A DNA stretch of 64,000 bases from Mesomycoplasma flocculare ATCC 27399 (GCF_000815065.1 NZ_CP007585.1:1-64000), one strand, 5' to 3'; shown: positions 1 to 11,126, counted from the stretch's first letter. The notes: a model not told the origin generated them from the sequence alone. Made by a program: numbers and translations.

Positions 1-1392
1 ATGCATAAAAACAAAAACAATATAAAAGTTAGGACACAACAAATTAGGCAACAAATTGAAAATTTACTAAACGATAAAATGTTGTATAACAATTTTTTTA
101 GTTCGATTTTTGTAATAAATGAGACTGAAACAGAAATTGTTGTTGATTTTTCTGACTCAATCGCAAAGCATGAAGTAATTTCTCGATGAGTAGATACTGT
201 CGAAAAAGCGGTTAAAAATCTTGAAATCAACAAAATCCTAACATTCAATAATGATGACAATTATACCATAAGTTTTAAAAAAAAACAAAATTTTACTATC
301 AAAAATAAGTATTGTAGTTTTAAAGCAAACAATGTGTTAAATAAATTCACCTTCAAAAATTTCATTAAATCAAGCTATAATTTTCAAATTTTTAACATTT
401 ATGATTCTATAATCGCCAATTCAAAACTAAATTATTCACCAATTTTTATTTCCGGACCATCAGGGATTGGGAAAACACATTTTATAAACGCGATGGGAAA
501 TTTGCTTGTCGAAAAACAGAAAAAAGTTTTCTACATTAACGACTATAAATTTATAAGTTGCATTACTTCCTGAATGCAAAATGGACAAAATGAAAAAATT
601 AGCGAATTTTTGGACTGATTATCACAGGTAGACGTTTTTTTATTCGACGACATTCAAGGTTTAGGACATAAACATCAAACATCAATTGTTGCCCTCGAAA
701 TTTTAAATAGATTTATTGAAGAAGACAAAATTGTAATCATAACATCTGATAAATCACCATCTTTGCTTGGTGGTTTTGAAGAAAGATTTATAACTAGATT
801 TAATTCGGGTTTACATATCAAGCTAGGTAAACCGAAAAAAGAAGATTTTTTGCGGATATTCAAACATAAATTAAACGAAGAAAAACTAGCAAATCATATT
901 TGAACAACGGAAGCATTTGAATTTTTGTCAAAACATTTTCGAAATTCAATTCGCGAGCTCGAAGGCGCTTTAAAATCAATTGCTTTTTATATCCAAACAA
1001 ATAAGGACAAATTTAAAAACGAAATTTATTTTGACAAGAAAAAAATGTTCGAAATTTTTGTTGAAAAATATGAAATAGAGAAAACAATTACTCCCGATTT
1101 AATAATTGAAGTTGTTTCTAAATATTATGGAGTTTCAATTTTAGACTTAAAAAGTGAAAAACGAGATAAAAATATTGTGCATGCTCGCGATATTGCAATT
1201 TGATTAATTAAGAATATTTTAGATCTTACTCACAAAAGTATTGGTGTTTTTTTTAACAATAGACGGCATTCAACAATAATTTCAACTCTCAAAAAAATCG
1301 ATAACCTAAAACAGAGCAATAATAACGAATTAGAAATTGCAATTAATCACATTTACAAACAATTAAATTGAAGTTTCAAACATAGAAAGTAG
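1..1392 (+). CDS. dnaA: Chromosomal replication initiator DnaA
   Basis: DnaA is the AAA+ ATPase that binds and melts the origin and loads the helicase. The 463-residue frame stays open only with UGA as Trp (for example at 187-189 and 571-573). Walker A is GPSGIGKTH (about residues 154-162) and Walker B lies in VFLFDDIQG. The C-terminal DNA-binding domain shows HARDIAIW followed by IGVFFNNRRHSTI, the counterpart of the usual DnaA signature, with RRHSTI in place of the more common R/GDHTTV. The ATG is base 1 of the window, so nothing upstream can be judged. dnaN follows after an AT-rich gap. The family call is certain; the length is normal for a mycoplasma. Confidence 0.97.
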
Positions 1393-1543
1393 AAATTTAT
1401 AAACACTATTTTTTATAAAAAATACTTTAAAATTATTATATTTTTAATTTTTTTCAACATTTGAACAACCTTATTATTTTAAATTAAAAACTTAAAATAA
1501 ATAAAAATTAACTATATATAATATAATTTTGAATAGGAAAAAT
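1393..1543. other. dnaA-dnaN intergenic spacer, possible oriC
   Basis: This is 151 bases of extremely AT-rich DNA between dnaA and dnaN, the usual place for part of oriC in Firmicutes and mollicutes. I could not find a clear consensus DnaA box (TTATCCACA); the nearest candidate, TTTTTCAACA near 1449-1458, is weak. A second half of the origin would lie upstream of dnaA, outside this window. Origin function is inferred from position only. Confidence 0.35.
1517..1527 (+). promoter_or_regulatory. Candidate -10 region of dnaN
   Basis: Two overlapping TATAAT hexamers (1517-1522 and 1522-1527) lie 16-26 bases before the dnaN ATG. A weak purine-rich ribosome-binding site (ATAGGAAA) lies between them and the start. 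No clear -35 is seen, as is usual in mycoplasmas. Confidence 0.5.
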
Positions 1544-2680
1544 ATGAAATTTATTATTAAAAAAAAAGTTATAGAGCATCAAATAGATAGAATGCAAACT
1601 GCAATATTAACTTATAACAATTCTCCATTAAGTTCATTTTTTATAAAATTGACACGTGGTGGTTTATTTATAATTTCTACAAACAGCGAACTTTCATATA
1701 ATGCTTTTATAAAAAAAGAAAACTTAATTGAAATTCAAGATGTTGGATTTTGTTTAATTGATGGCTTTTTTTTACGAGATGTTGTTAAAAAAAGTGACTC
1801 AGAATTAAATTTTGAGTTAAAAGGAACTGAACTAATAGTTTTTTGAGAAAATGCAATATTTTCAAAAACAATACGTGATCCTTCATTTTTCCCTGAAATA
1901 GATTTCGAACAAAAAGGAGTAAAGTTAATTGTTAATGCTAAAAATTTTAAAAAAGCTATAAAAAACACGGCATTTGCGACTACTAACAACCCTTCGCAAC
2001 CAATTTTATCCGCAATAAATATAAAAGCAGAAGATGGTTTTTTATATTTTTCAGCAACAGATACAACTCGATTCGCATCAGAAAGAGTTCAAATTTCTAA
2101 TAAAACCAGGATAAATATTTCTGTTAGCGCTAAAAATTTAAAAGATTTTATTCCGCCTGAACTTGATAGTGATATTCAGCTTAATATCGAACCAACAAAA
2201 ATTAGTTATATTTATGATGATTTAACAATTCAGTCAAGAATTTTTACTATTGATTATAAAGATATTTCAAATATTTTACCTAAAAAAAGCGAAATTTTGT
2301 ATTCCTTTTCAATTCAAAAACGCGAAATTCTTGATTTAATTGACAAAACAACAATAATTACTCCCGGAAAAGATAATGTAATTAACCTTTCGATGTCAAA
2401 AGATACGCTAAAAGGCTATATTTCTCAGCACGAATCGGGCCAGTCCAATGTTTCAACGAATAATGTTCTTAGTTTTAAAATAAATTCAATGTTTGCAAAT
2501 GATTCAAGATTTGACCCTGATTTTGTTGAAGTTAATATAAATTACCGTTATTTAAAAGATGCGATTTCAGTTTTTGATAAAATTATTGAAATTCACATTA
2601 ATGAAAAAATGACAAAAATGCTTGTAGTTTCGCCAGAGCGTCCTGAAATTTATCAGTTGATCGGCCTAGTTTTGATTTAA
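1544..2680 (+). CDS. dnaN: DNA polymerase III beta subunit (sliding clamp)
   Basis: The clamp encircles DNA and tethers the replicase. The 378-residue product starts MKFIIKKKVIEHQIDRMQ, typical of mycoplasma clamps, and ends near the C-terminal cleft with MLVVSPERPEIYQLIGLVLI. An in-frame TTG lies at 1529, but the ATG at 1544 preceded by AGGAAA is the better start. Only TGA codons interrupt the frame. The position directly after dnaA is conserved in bacteria and supports the call. Confidence 0.95.
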
Positions 2681-2790
2681 TTTTTTAAATTTTAAAGTTC
2701 TAATTTTAATTCTGTTTTTTAACAAAATTTAAAAAACATCGAATTTTATAGTATGATTTGGATTGCAAAATTAATTTGAGGATATTTTTG

Positions 2791-4650
2791 ATGAAAAGAA
2801 AAATAACGAATTCTAGTTTTGAATTTGATGCGGTGGTTGTTGGCGGAGGACATGCTGGAATTGAAGCAGTTTATGCATTGCTAAAAAAGAAGTTGAAGGT
2901 TGTTTTGATTACTCTTGATAAAAATAAATTAGCTTCAATGCCATGTAATCCGGCGATTGGTGGGCCGGCAAAAGGGAATATAACGCGAGAAATTGATGCT
3001 CTTGGTGGGGTTCAGGCAAGATTTTCAGATGCTGCAATGATTCAAGTAAAATATCTAAATGAGTCAAAAGGACCAGCGGTTCTCACAATTCGCGCACAAA
3101 TTGATAAAGAAAAGTATTCGAAAATAATATTATCCGATTTAAAAAAACAAAAAAATCTCTTGATAACAGAAGATTTAGTTATTGAACTTTTAGTTGAGAA
3201 AAACCGAATTTTTGGAGTAAAAACCTCTAAAAAACAAGTATTTTTTGCTAAAACTGTAATTATTACAACAGGGACTTACTTAGATTCGAAAGTTTTGCGC
3301 GGTTCTTATTCGATTTCAAGCGGTCCAGATGGACAAATAACTTCAAATCTCCTTTCAAATAACTTAAAAAAACTTGGATTTGAACTCCAAAGATTAAAAA
3401 CTGGAACCCCACCCCGAATTTTTACATCTTCGATTGATTTTTCTAAAGTAGAAAAGGAGGTTTTGCCACTCCATAATATTAATTTTTCTTTTAAGTCAAA
3501 GCATAAATTAAAAAAACAAATTTCCTGTTATTTAACATATACAACAGCCAAAACACACGAAATAATAAACAAAAATTTAGGAAAATCATCTATGTATTCC
3601 GGCCTAATTTCTGGAATAGGTCCGCGTTATTGCCCCTCAATCGAAGATAAAATTGTCCGATTTTCTGAAAAACCACGTCATCAAATATTTTTCGAACCAG
3701 AAACAAAAAAACAAGATATAATGTATATTAATGGGCTTTCAACATCTATGCCCGAAGATGTACAAACAGAAATTGTTAAAACTATTCCAGGTTTAGAGAA
3801 TGCAAAAATTGCAAAATTTGGTTATGCAATAGAATATGATGCTATAAATCCACTTGAATTAAAGAAAAGTTTGGAAACAAAAAGAATTAAAGGGCTTTTT
3901 ATGGCTGGGCAAATCAACGGAACTAGCGGATATGAAGAAGCGGCTGCCCAAGGTTTGATTGCTGGAATTAATGCATCTCAATTTGTGCTTGGTAAAAAAC
4001 CGATTGAAATCTTAAGAAATGATGGCTATATTGGTGTTTTAATTGATGATTTAGTAACAAAAGGAACGAAAGAGCCTTATAGAATGTTAACATCAAGAGC
4101 AGAATATAGGTTAATTTTGCGGAACGATAACGCGGATATCAGAATGGCGAAATACGCTTTAAAATCAGGCATGATTTCAAAAAAAGAGTACCTGAAAACA
4201 AAAGAAAAATACACTAGAATTGACAAGAAAATTTTACAACTTTCGCGCGAATTTATTTCCCCTAAGGATTGGCTTGCAAAAAAATACAATATCGAAACCG
4301 GAATTTCTAAGTTAAAACTTATTTCAAGACCAAATGTTGATTTCAAAGATGTGATTCCAGAATTCGAATTTGGCTATGAACTAACAATTATGACGCGATT
4401 AAAAGGATATATACAAAAACAAAATTCAGAAGCCGAAAAAATGATCAGACTTGAAAACTTATTAATTCCATCCGGTCTAAATTATGAAAAAGTTGCAAAT
4501 TTATCAACAGAAGCTCTTGATAAATTTAAAAAAGTTAAGCCAAAAACAATCGGCCAAGCTAGTAGAATTAGCGGCGTAAATCCTGTCGATATTCAAATGC
4601 TTTTGTTCCATATTAATGTTTTAAAATTGCAAAAAGAAACTAAGATTTAA
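2791..4650 (+). CDS. mnmG: tRNA uridine-34 carboxymethylaminomethylation enzyme MnmG
   Basis: MnmG is the FAD-dependent partner of MnmE that modifies the wobble uridine of several tRNAs. The 619-residue protein carries the N-terminal Rossmann FAD motif [11 protein letters not shown] (about residues 15-25), the [13 protein letters not shown] segment and the C-terminal [16 protein letters not shown] motif. An upstream TTG at 2758 is in frame, but the ATG at 2791 sits at proper spacing behind a GAGGA ribosome-binding site, so I use it. The stop codon shares its last A with the rlmH start (TAATG), so the two are translationally coupled. Confidence 0.96.
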   Translation: MKRKITNSSFEFDAVVVGGGHAGIEAVYALLKKKLKVVLITLDKNKLASMPCNPAIGGPAKGNITREIDALGGVQARFSDAAMIQVKYLNESKGPAVLTIRAQIDKEKYSKIILSDLKKQKNLLITEDLVIELLVEKNRIFGVKTSKKQVFFAKTVIITTGTYLDSKVLRGSYSISSGPDGQITSNLLSNNLKKLGFELQRLKTGTPPRIFTSSIDFSKVEKEVLPLHNINFSFKSKHKLKKQISCYLTYTTAKTHEIINKNLGKSSMYSGLISGIGPRYCPSIEDKIVRFSEKPRHQIFFEPETKKQDIMYINGLSTSMPEDVQTEIVKTIPGLENAKIAKFGYAIEYDAINPLELKKSLETKRIKGLFMAGQINGTSGYEEAAAQGLIAGINASQFVLGKKPIEILRNDGYIGVLIDDLVTKGTKEPYRMLTSRAEYRLILRNDNADIRMAKYALKSGMISKKEYLKTKEKYTRIDKKILQLSREFISPKDWLAKKYNIETGISKLKLISRPNVDFKDVIPEFEFGYELTIMTRLKGYIQKQNSEAEKMIRLENLLIPSGLNYEKVANLSTEALDKFKKVKPKTIGQASRISGVNPVDIQMLLFHINVLKLQKETKI

Positions 4651-5108
4651 TGAAAATTCTAATAATAAATTTTGGATCAATTTCTCGGAATTTTTTGCCG
4701 TTATATCAAAAAGAAATTGATAAAATTAAAGAGTTTAACTATCAAATCGAATTTGTTAACCTAACTGAGAGCCATATTGAAAATATGAATTTAAAAAAGA
4801 CTCTTGAAACAAAGGCTATTTTGCAAAAAATTCCAAAAAACTATGATTGTTATCTTTTTTCAGAACGCGGGAAAATGGTAACAAGTGAAGAATTTTCGCA
4901 ACTTTTAAATTCGGCAAATCTTTGTTTTATAATCGGCGGATCTCAAGGTGTAAACGAAAAATTAATTTCTGAAACTTTACCAAAAAACCGATTTTTGTCA
5001 TTTGGAAAGATTACTTTTCCACATAAAATTTTTAAACTTATTGTGTTAGAACAAATTTATCGCGGCTTTTCAATCAAACATAAGCGAAAATATCATCATA
5101 GCAGTTAA
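4650..5108 (+). CDS. rlmH: 23S rRNA pseudouridine-1915 methyltransferase RlmH
   Basis: RlmH is a SPOUT-class methyltransferase that methylates N3 of pseudouridine 1915 in helix 69 of 23S rRNA. The 152-residue product has the family length, the trefoil-knot SAM-binding segment CFIIGGSQG (about residues 92-100) and the C-terminal KRKYHH basic/aromatic tail found in the family. It overlaps mnmG by one base and is followed 13 bases later by a DHH phosphoesterase, forming one transcription unit. Identification rests on these motifs and length. Confidence 0.92.
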   Translation: MKILIINFGSISRNFLPLYQKEIDKIKEFNYQIEFVNLTESHIENMNLKKTLETKAILQKIPKNYDCYLFSERGKMVTSEEFSQLLNSANLCFIIGGSQGVNEKLISETLPKNRFLSFGKITFPHKIFKLIVLEQIYRGFSIKHKRKYHHSS

Positions 5109-5121
5109 AAAAAGGAGGAAA

Positions 5122-6129
5122 ATGGCCATAAAACCGTATACTAAAATAATTGAAAACATCGAAAAACATAGTAATATTTTTATTTTTCACCATATCAGAC
5201 CAGATGGCGATTGTTTGGGCGCGCAACAGGGTTTAGGGTTTGCAATTTTAAAAAGATTTCCTAAAAAAAGAGTTTTTTTTGTTGGGGATAATGAAAATAT
5301 TTTCAGTTTTTTAAATTTTCATTTTGATAATGTAAATTTAATCAAAGATGTTTTCTTTGAAAATTCGTTAGCAATCACAGTTGATACTGCCGATATTAAG
5401 AGAATTCAAAATTTAGATTTTTTTTTAAATTCCAACTTTAAAACAAGAGTTAAAATTGACCACCACCCCGACATTTTAGAGTCTATTTATAATGAAAAGT
5501 GAATTGATCCAACTTTTTCTGCCACTTCAGAAATGATTGGTTTTTTACTAAAAGAAGAAAATTGGGAAATCGATGAGGAAATTTCCCAATTTATATATTT
5601 AGGAATTCTAACTGATTCTGGTCGTTTTTCATTTTCTTCAACGTCGTCAAGAACATTTGCGGTTGCGTCTTTTTTGTTAAAAGCTAATTTTAATTTTACG
5701 AAATTAAATTGATTTTTATCCAAAAAATCAGAAGAAGAAGTGGCTTTTTATGCTTATGTTTTGGCGAACTATAAAAAAAAAAATAAAGTTTTATGATATT
5801 TTGTCTCAAAAGAACAACAAAATATGTTTAAATTAAGACAAGATCAGTTTTCGGCAGTTAACGTTTTAGCTAATATTGGCGATGCGAGAATTTGGCTATT
5901 TTTAATTGAAAATGATAATGAAATTCGAGTTAGAATTCGGTCAAATGGCCCAATTATTAATAAAATTGCTCGTGAATACGGTGGCGGGGGGCATAATCAT
6001 GCCGCCGGAATAAATTTAGTAAAAATGGGAAAAATTTGAGAAACTATTAATGAAATTATTGAAAAATTAATTAATTTAGTTAAAGAGTTTGAGAAAAACG
6101 AGGAAAAAGTACAAAATGAGCAAAATTAA
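5122..6129 (+). CDS. DHH/DHHA1 phosphoesterase, NrnA/MgpA-like (paralogue 1)
   Basis: This is a cytosolic metal-dependent phosphodiesterase of the DHH superfamily. Relatives (NrnA, mycoplasma MgpA-like proteins) degrade nanoRNA, pAp or c-di-AMP-derived pApA. The 335-residue protein shows motif I HHIRPDGDCLGAQ near residue 24, an internal Asp motif (VDTAD), the DHH motif IDHHPD and the C-terminal DHHA1 glycine motif GGGGHNHAAG. A strong AAAGGAGG site precedes the ATG. The 3' end overlaps the next gene, a paralogue, by 14 bases. Exact substrate cannot be told from sequence. Confidence 0.9.
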
Positions 6130-7090
6130 TGTAGCCGAAATTATAAAACTTATTGAGGAGAACGAATCAATTGTAATTTTTCACCACACAAGACCAGATG
6201 GAGATTGTATTGGGGCGCAAGCTGGCCTTAAAAATTTGATTTTAGAAAATTTTAAAAGCAAAAAAGTTTTTGCTGTCGGAAATTATAAAAAATCATTTTC
6301 GTTTTTAAAATTAAAAACTGATCCAGTACCAGTAAAAAAAATTTTAGAAAATTCTTTAGCAATAATTGTTGATGCTAATTTTAAAAATCGAATTGAATCA
6401 GCTTTTTTATTTAAAGAATTTAAATTCAAATCGATTTTGCGAATTGACCACCATCCAAATAATGACGATTTTGATGATATTTATCGTTGAGTTGATCCTA
6501 GTTATGTTGCAACCTGTGAGCAAATTGCTGATCTAGCCTACAAAGCAAAATGGAAAATTTCAAGGAAAAGCGCAACATTAATATACCTTGGAATTTATAC
6601 AGATTCTGGACGTTTTCTTTATAAAAACACATCTGCTAGAACCCATTTTTTAACCTCTTTTATTTTTGAAACCGGCTTTAATTATTTGTTGATTCACGAA
6701 AGATTGAATGCAAAAAGACTAAATGACCTTGAATTTGAGAGTTATATTTATGCTAATAAAAAAATGTATAAAAATGTCATTTTTTATACATTGAGTTTAA
6801 AAGAACAACAAAAAATAAATAGAAATCCTTCAAATTCTGTACGCCCCAATTTGCTTGCGAATATTGAAAATTTTAAAATTTGGCTTTGTTTAGTCCAGGA
6901 AACCGAGAATTCATGAAGAGTTGAGCTCCGTTCGGCAGGTCCAAATGTTCAAAAAGTAGCTCTAAATTGAGGCGGTGGCGGTCATTTAAATGCGGCTGGT
7001 GCGATTATTCAAAATCTAGATAAGTTAGATGAATTAATCAATGATTGTCAAAACGAATACGAAAATTGGGTAAAAGGCAATCAAAAATAA
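6116..7090 (+). CDS. DHH/DHHA1 phosphoesterase, NrnA/MgpA-like (paralogue 2)
   Basis: This is the second of two tandem DHH phosphoesterases, 324 residues. It repeats all the key motifs: HHTRPDGDCIGAQ near the N-terminus, VDANF, RIDHHPN and C-terminal GGGGHLNAAGA. Its ATG lies inside the end of paralogue 1, preceded by GAGGAAAAAG, which implies coupled translation. The TGA codons at 6488 and 6914 are read as Trp. Tandem duplication followed by divergence suggests split substrate roles (for example nanoRNA and pApA/pAp), but that is inference. Confidence 0.9.
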
Positions 7091-7205
7091 AAGTCGAATT
7101 ATAGAAAAAACAACAAAAAATACTAATTTTTTACTAAAATAGTTTAAAAAAATTAATATTATTGAGCAAAAGAAAAAACAACAAAACAAAAAAGAAAGGA
7201 AAGCG

Positions 7206-7775
7206 ATGCAAGGAATCAGCATAACTAATTTTTTAAAATATTTGTTTGCTTTTTATTATATTGATACAGGAGAGCGTGAGGTTTATCGAACGTGAGTGCA
7301 AAAAATTCTTTGGTTTACGCATTGAAAATTTTATAGAATGTATCAAATTTCGTTTTTTTCTGAAAATTTTCAATCTTATAAATACGGTCCAATTTCGTGG
7401 GCAGTCTTAAAAACTCAATTTTTTGGTGCAGAAGCGTTTAAAGATTCAGAGTATAAAATAGATGATATTTTTGATTATCGCGCAAATAATCTTATTGATG
7501 AATTTAAAAATATTTTAAAAAATGATTTTTTAAATGATTTTAGCCAAGATTTTGACGAAACCTTTGAACAACAGCAAAAAAAAGAAGATTTAGATTTGAG
7601 GTGAAATTGTTTTGTTTTTGTCTATGAAAGACTAAAAAAACTATGTCCAAAGGATTTGATAAATTTATCTCACGGCCAAAAATCGTTTAAAAATGCTGCT
7701 AAAAATTTGCTTTCAAAAATTATTTTCAATGAAACAATTCTTGAAGATGATGAAATTCAAGTATTAGAGGATTAA
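7206..7775 (+). CDS. Panacea / SocA-like (DUF4065-type) protein
   Basis: The 189-residue product matches the layout of the Panacea (SocA, DUF4065) domain: an N-terminal helix, then VQKILWFTHWKFYRMYQ in the place of the family's lqKLLYfaqgyyla, then FQSYKYGPISWAV matching the Aw.YGPV signature (about residues 55-67). Panacea domains act as antitoxins or adaptor proteins in toxin-antitoxin pairs. No toxin-like partner is adjacent: ftsY follows 84 bases downstream. It has a good AAAGGAAAG ribosome-binding site. The C-terminal half is acidic and charged. The family call rests on motif memory only. Confidence 0.62.
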
Positions 7776-7859
7776 AATGCATTACACAAATACTATATTA
7801 ATGAAAAAAAACATTTTTAATTTATAATTTATTGTGTTACCAAAATTATAGGAATTAAA

Positions 7860-8861
7860 ATGTTCTTTTTTTGAAAAATTAAGGAAAAAATTTTTGGACC
7901 CAAGGGAGAAAAACCGGCAAATCTAGACAAGTATGTTGCGGGCTTAACTAAATCAAGATTATCTTTTTTAAAACAAATTGTCCAGCTGCAAAAAAAGCAT
8001 ATTAAAATTAATGAAAATTTTTTCTCTGAATTAGAAGAAATTCTAATAATGTCTGATATTTCGCCAAATTTTGTCGGAATTATAATTGAATCTTTAAAAG
8101 ACGAAGTCCGTCATCATAATATCGTCAACCCCAAATTAATTTCAGAAATAATCATTGATAAAATGTATACAATTTATTCAAACCGCTCGGTTGTAAACAC
8201 GAATTTAAATGTAAAAGACGGGCGAATTAATGTTTTTTTAATTTCAGGAGTTAACGGATCTGGAAAAACTACTTCAATTGCCAAAATTGCGCGAAAATTT
8301 ACTTTAGCTGGGAAAAAAGTTTTAATAATTGCGGCTGATACATTTCGAGCTGCTGCAGTAGAACAATTAGAAATTTGGGCAAACCGTGTTGGAGCTTTAA
8401 TTTTAAAACCCCAAGCTAATGAAAAAGATCCTGGTTCTGTTGTTTTTCGCGGTTTGAATCTTGCATTAGAAGAAAAAATCGATCTAGTTTTGATAGATAC
8501 TGCTGGAAGGTTACAAAATAATGTGAATTTAATGCAAGAATTAAGTAAAATTAATAAAATAATTTCCAAAAAAATTTCTGGCGCACCTCACGAATCACTT
8601 TTGGTAATTGATGCAACAACGGGACAAAATGGCGTTTCTCAAGCGGCAAATTTTGCAAAAATAACCCCTGTTTCTGGTATAATTTTAACCAAAATGGATG
8701 GAACCAGTAAAGGTGGAATTGTTTTTTCGATCAAAGATCAGATCGATATTAGTGTTAAATTAGTTGGTCTTGGCGAAGGAATGGATGATTTACAACCTTT
8801 TGATCTTGATTTGTTTATTTACGCAATTACAAAAGATTTGAAAAATCAATATTATGTTTAA
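7860..8861 (+). CDS. ftsY: Signal recognition particle receptor FtsY
   Basis: FtsY is the SRP receptor GTPase that docks Ffh-ribosome complexes at the membrane. The 333-residue protein has an N domain (residues 1-100) and a G domain with SGVNGSGKTTS (P loop), DTFRAAAVEQL, DTAGRL and TKMDGTSKGG, ending with GEGMDDLQPFD. It lacks the long acidic A domain of E. coli FtsY, as in most Gram-positives. The ATG at 7860 is preceded by ATAGGAAT. The partner ffh lies at 55264. Confidence 0.95.
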
Positions 8862-8864
8862 ATT

Positions 8865-8897
8865 TTACTTTTTTAGAAAGTTTTGCTAAAAAAGTAA
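8865..8897. terminator. Perfect 12-bp hairpin after ftsY
   Basis: TTACTTTTTTAG (8865-8876) and CTAAAAAAGTAA (8886-8897) are exact inverted copies around a 9-base loop, starting 3 bases after the ftsY stop. The position suits a terminator, although the run of T expected after the stem is missing. Confidence 0.55.
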
Positions 8898-8999
8898 GTG
8901 CAAATTAAGTAATTATCCTTTTTTAATTTTAACGATTTAAAAAAATTTCTATAATTAAAAATAATTTTTTAAAAAGAAATAAAAAAATAAAGGAAATTA

Positions 9000-11021
9000 A
9001 TGGCTAAAATTAGTTTTTTTGCCCTTGGTGGTCAAGATGAAAACGGAAAAAATTGCTATATATTAGAAATTGATGATAATATTTTTATTCTTAATTCCGG
9101 TGCAAAAATACCCCTAGATAGCTCGGTTGGAATTGACACAATTATTGCAGATTTTACCTATATTGAAGAAAATCAACATAAAGTTAGGGGCATTTTTATA
9201 ACAGATGCTAAAAACGAATCTTTTTCAGCGCTTCCATGACTGATAATGAAACTAAAAACCGCCAAGATTTATAGCTCTTTTTTTACTAAAGCGTTAATTA
9301 TTGACAGAATCAGCAAATATAGACTTTCAGAGTCATCTTTTGAGGTTAAACCAATAACTACTGAGTTAAAAATTAGCGAAAAAATATCAGTTTTTTCTTT
9401 TCCAGTTGCAGGTTCGATGCCAGGAACTATCGGTTTTTGTTTTCAAACAGAAGATGGGGCAATTGTTTTTATGTCAAATTATGTGGTTGGAAATTTGGGC
9501 GTTTATGGAATTACAGATTTTGATTTAATAAAAAAAGTTAGCGCAAATCCGAAGGGAATTTTAATGTTTATTTCGGATTCAGGTAAGTCAAACTTGCCAG
9601 GAAAAGCAATAAATAAACTGTTTGCGAAAAACTTCTTAGAAAAGTTTTTTTTAAAAGCTGATAAAAATTCTCGAATTGTCGTTTCTGCTTACGATGAAGA
9701 AATGATATCAATACAAGAAATTATCGATCTTTCTGTTAAATTTAATCGTCAAATTACCGCGTATGGGAAAAAATATGACAAATTATATGACATGATTTAC
9801 AAATTAGATAAGCTAACAACAAATAACTTGAAAAATTTTCCAATGTTTTTTGATTACAAATATGCAAATAAACAAAAAAATTCTGTAATTCTAATAACAT
9901 CGAGTCCAGAACGAATTTGCCACCGTTTTAATCGCATTCTCGAAAATGATGATGTTTATTTTAAATTAAAAAAATCAGATTATGTAATTATGTTAACACC
10001 ACCAATCAACGGAATGGAGCAACTTTATGCAAAAGTGCTTGACCAAATTGCTAAATCAACAGCAAGTATTGTTGATATTTCAGAATCAGATTTTGGACTA
10101 GCTCGTCCTTATAAAGAAGATATTTCAGAAATGATTCAGATTTTAAAACCAAAGTATTTTCTTCCGATTCAGGGGCTTTATCGCTATTTAATTGTAGCTT
10201 CAAATATCGCAGTTAATAACAAAATCAAAAAGCAAAATATTATTGTTCTGCAAAATAAAAGAGTTGCTAATTTTCTAGATGGAAATTTATTTTCCCGAAA
10301 AAAAATCTCAAAAGGGCAAGACGAAATTTATATATCAGGCTTTGGTGTTGGGGATGTTTCTTTTGAGGTGCTTAAAGAGCGAGAAAATTTATCGCGTGAT
10401 GGTTTAATTATTATTTCATTTTTGTTTGATCCAGTTTCTAAAAAAATCCTTTCAATTCCCGAAATTACAGATTATGGAATTTTAAGTAAGGAAAACCGCG
10501 AATCTTATTTTGAAATAATTCGAAAGATTATTTTTAATAATTTTTCGAATCTTAAAAAAATAAATGATAAAATACTCAAAGAATTACAACAAAAAACACA
10601 AAAAAATATTAAACGCAAACTTTTCCGAATGTTTGATAAAGAACCAAGTGTTTCGGTTCTGATTCACAATATTTATTCTGAGGAGAAAAAAATGAAGAAA
10701 CTTCCATGAAAACAAGCAGAAAACGAGCTAAAAACTGGTGTTGTTTATTTAGAATTTGCCGTTGATTGGTGCGGGGATTGTAAAATGCAAGAGCCTGTAA
10801 ATGATGAATTAGCGAAATATTTCAAAGATCGAAAAGATGTAAAATTAATTAAAGTTGATGCTGAAGAATCAAAACTTTTTCGTCAAAAAGGTACAAAATA
10901 TGATGTTTTATTTGTGCCAACTCATTTTATTTTTAAAAACGGTGAGATTGTTTTTAAAAAGTTTAATTATGTTCCAGCTGAAATTTTAATTGAAAACATT
11001 GAAAAAGCTGTTAATTCATAG
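9000..11021 (+). CDS. Degenerate RNase J-like protein, in-frame fusion to thioredoxin domain
   Basis: The reading frame runs 673 codons with no TAA or TAG. Residues 1-564 follow the RNase J plan (metallo-beta-lactamase, beta-CASP and C-terminal domains): FALGGQDENGKNCYILE at the start, an IFITDAK strand, GSMPGTIGFCFQTEDGAIV and a C-terminal domain with FDPVSKKIL and an IKRKLF segment. The catalytic HxHxDH signature is gone: the equivalent stretch reads TDAKNESFSALPW. The HTGDFK-like strand is also lost, so it is probably non-catalytic, like RNase J2. From residue 565 the frame continues into a thioredoxin domain with DWCGDCK. An internal ATG (10692) with its own ribosome-binding site could give separate thioredoxin. 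Start ATG follows AAAGGAA. Confidence 0.72.
10692..11021 (+). CDS. Thioredoxin-like domain, possible independent internal start
   Basis: The 109 C-terminal residues of the preceding frame form a thioredoxin fold: VVYLEFAVDWCGDCKM (redox motif CGDC instead of the standard CGPC), a central KVDAEES strand and the cis-proline segment FVPTHFIFKNGE. The ATG at 10692 is preceded by GAGGAG at good distance and lies about 20 residues before the first strand, the usual position for a free thioredoxin start. The product may therefore be made both as a fusion and alone. There is no stop codon between the two parts. A thioredoxin would reduce protein disulfides in the cytosol. Confidence 0.65.
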
Positions 11022-11050
11022 TTTAAAGTTTTAAAATGCTTATTTAAATA

Positions 11051-11093
11051 AAAAAATTTGGCAAACATACCTAAAAACTGCCAAATTTTTTTA
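11051..11093 (+). terminator. Intrinsic terminator before hrcA
   Basis: AATTTGGCA and TGCCAAATT form a stem that extends into flanking A and T runs, with an ACATACCTAAAAAC-type loop and a trailing TTTTTTTATTTT. It lies between the thioredoxin stop and the hrcA promoter and is the clearest rho-independent terminator in this part of the window. Confidence 0.75.
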
Positions 11094-11111
11094 TTTTGCT
11101 TTATTTTTTGC

Positions 11112-11117
11112 TATAAT
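11112..11117 (+). promoter_or_regulatory. hrcA -10 box (leaderless transcript likely)
   Basis: A perfect TATAAT ends 9 bases before the hrcA ATG. Transcription normally starts 6-7 bases after the -10, so the mRNA would begin within about 3 bases of the start codon. No Shine-Dalgarno sequence is present. I see no CIRCE operator here. Confidence 0.65.
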
Positions 11118-11126
11118 GTATAAAAG

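Noticed and set aside
187-189. TGA codon apparently ending dnaA after 62 residues, and similar TGA breaks in most genes
   Set aside because: The frames continue with conserved motifs on both sides and TGA falls at conserved Trp positions, so these are sense codons, not pseudogene breaks.
1393-1543. Consensus DnaA boxes in the dnaA-dnaN gap
   Set aside because: No TTATCCACA-like 9-mer was seen; only weak AT-rich resemblance, so no boxes are annotated.
8174-8569. 131-residue minus-strand frame inside ftsY
   Set aside because: Fully inside a certain gene, no start signal or motif.
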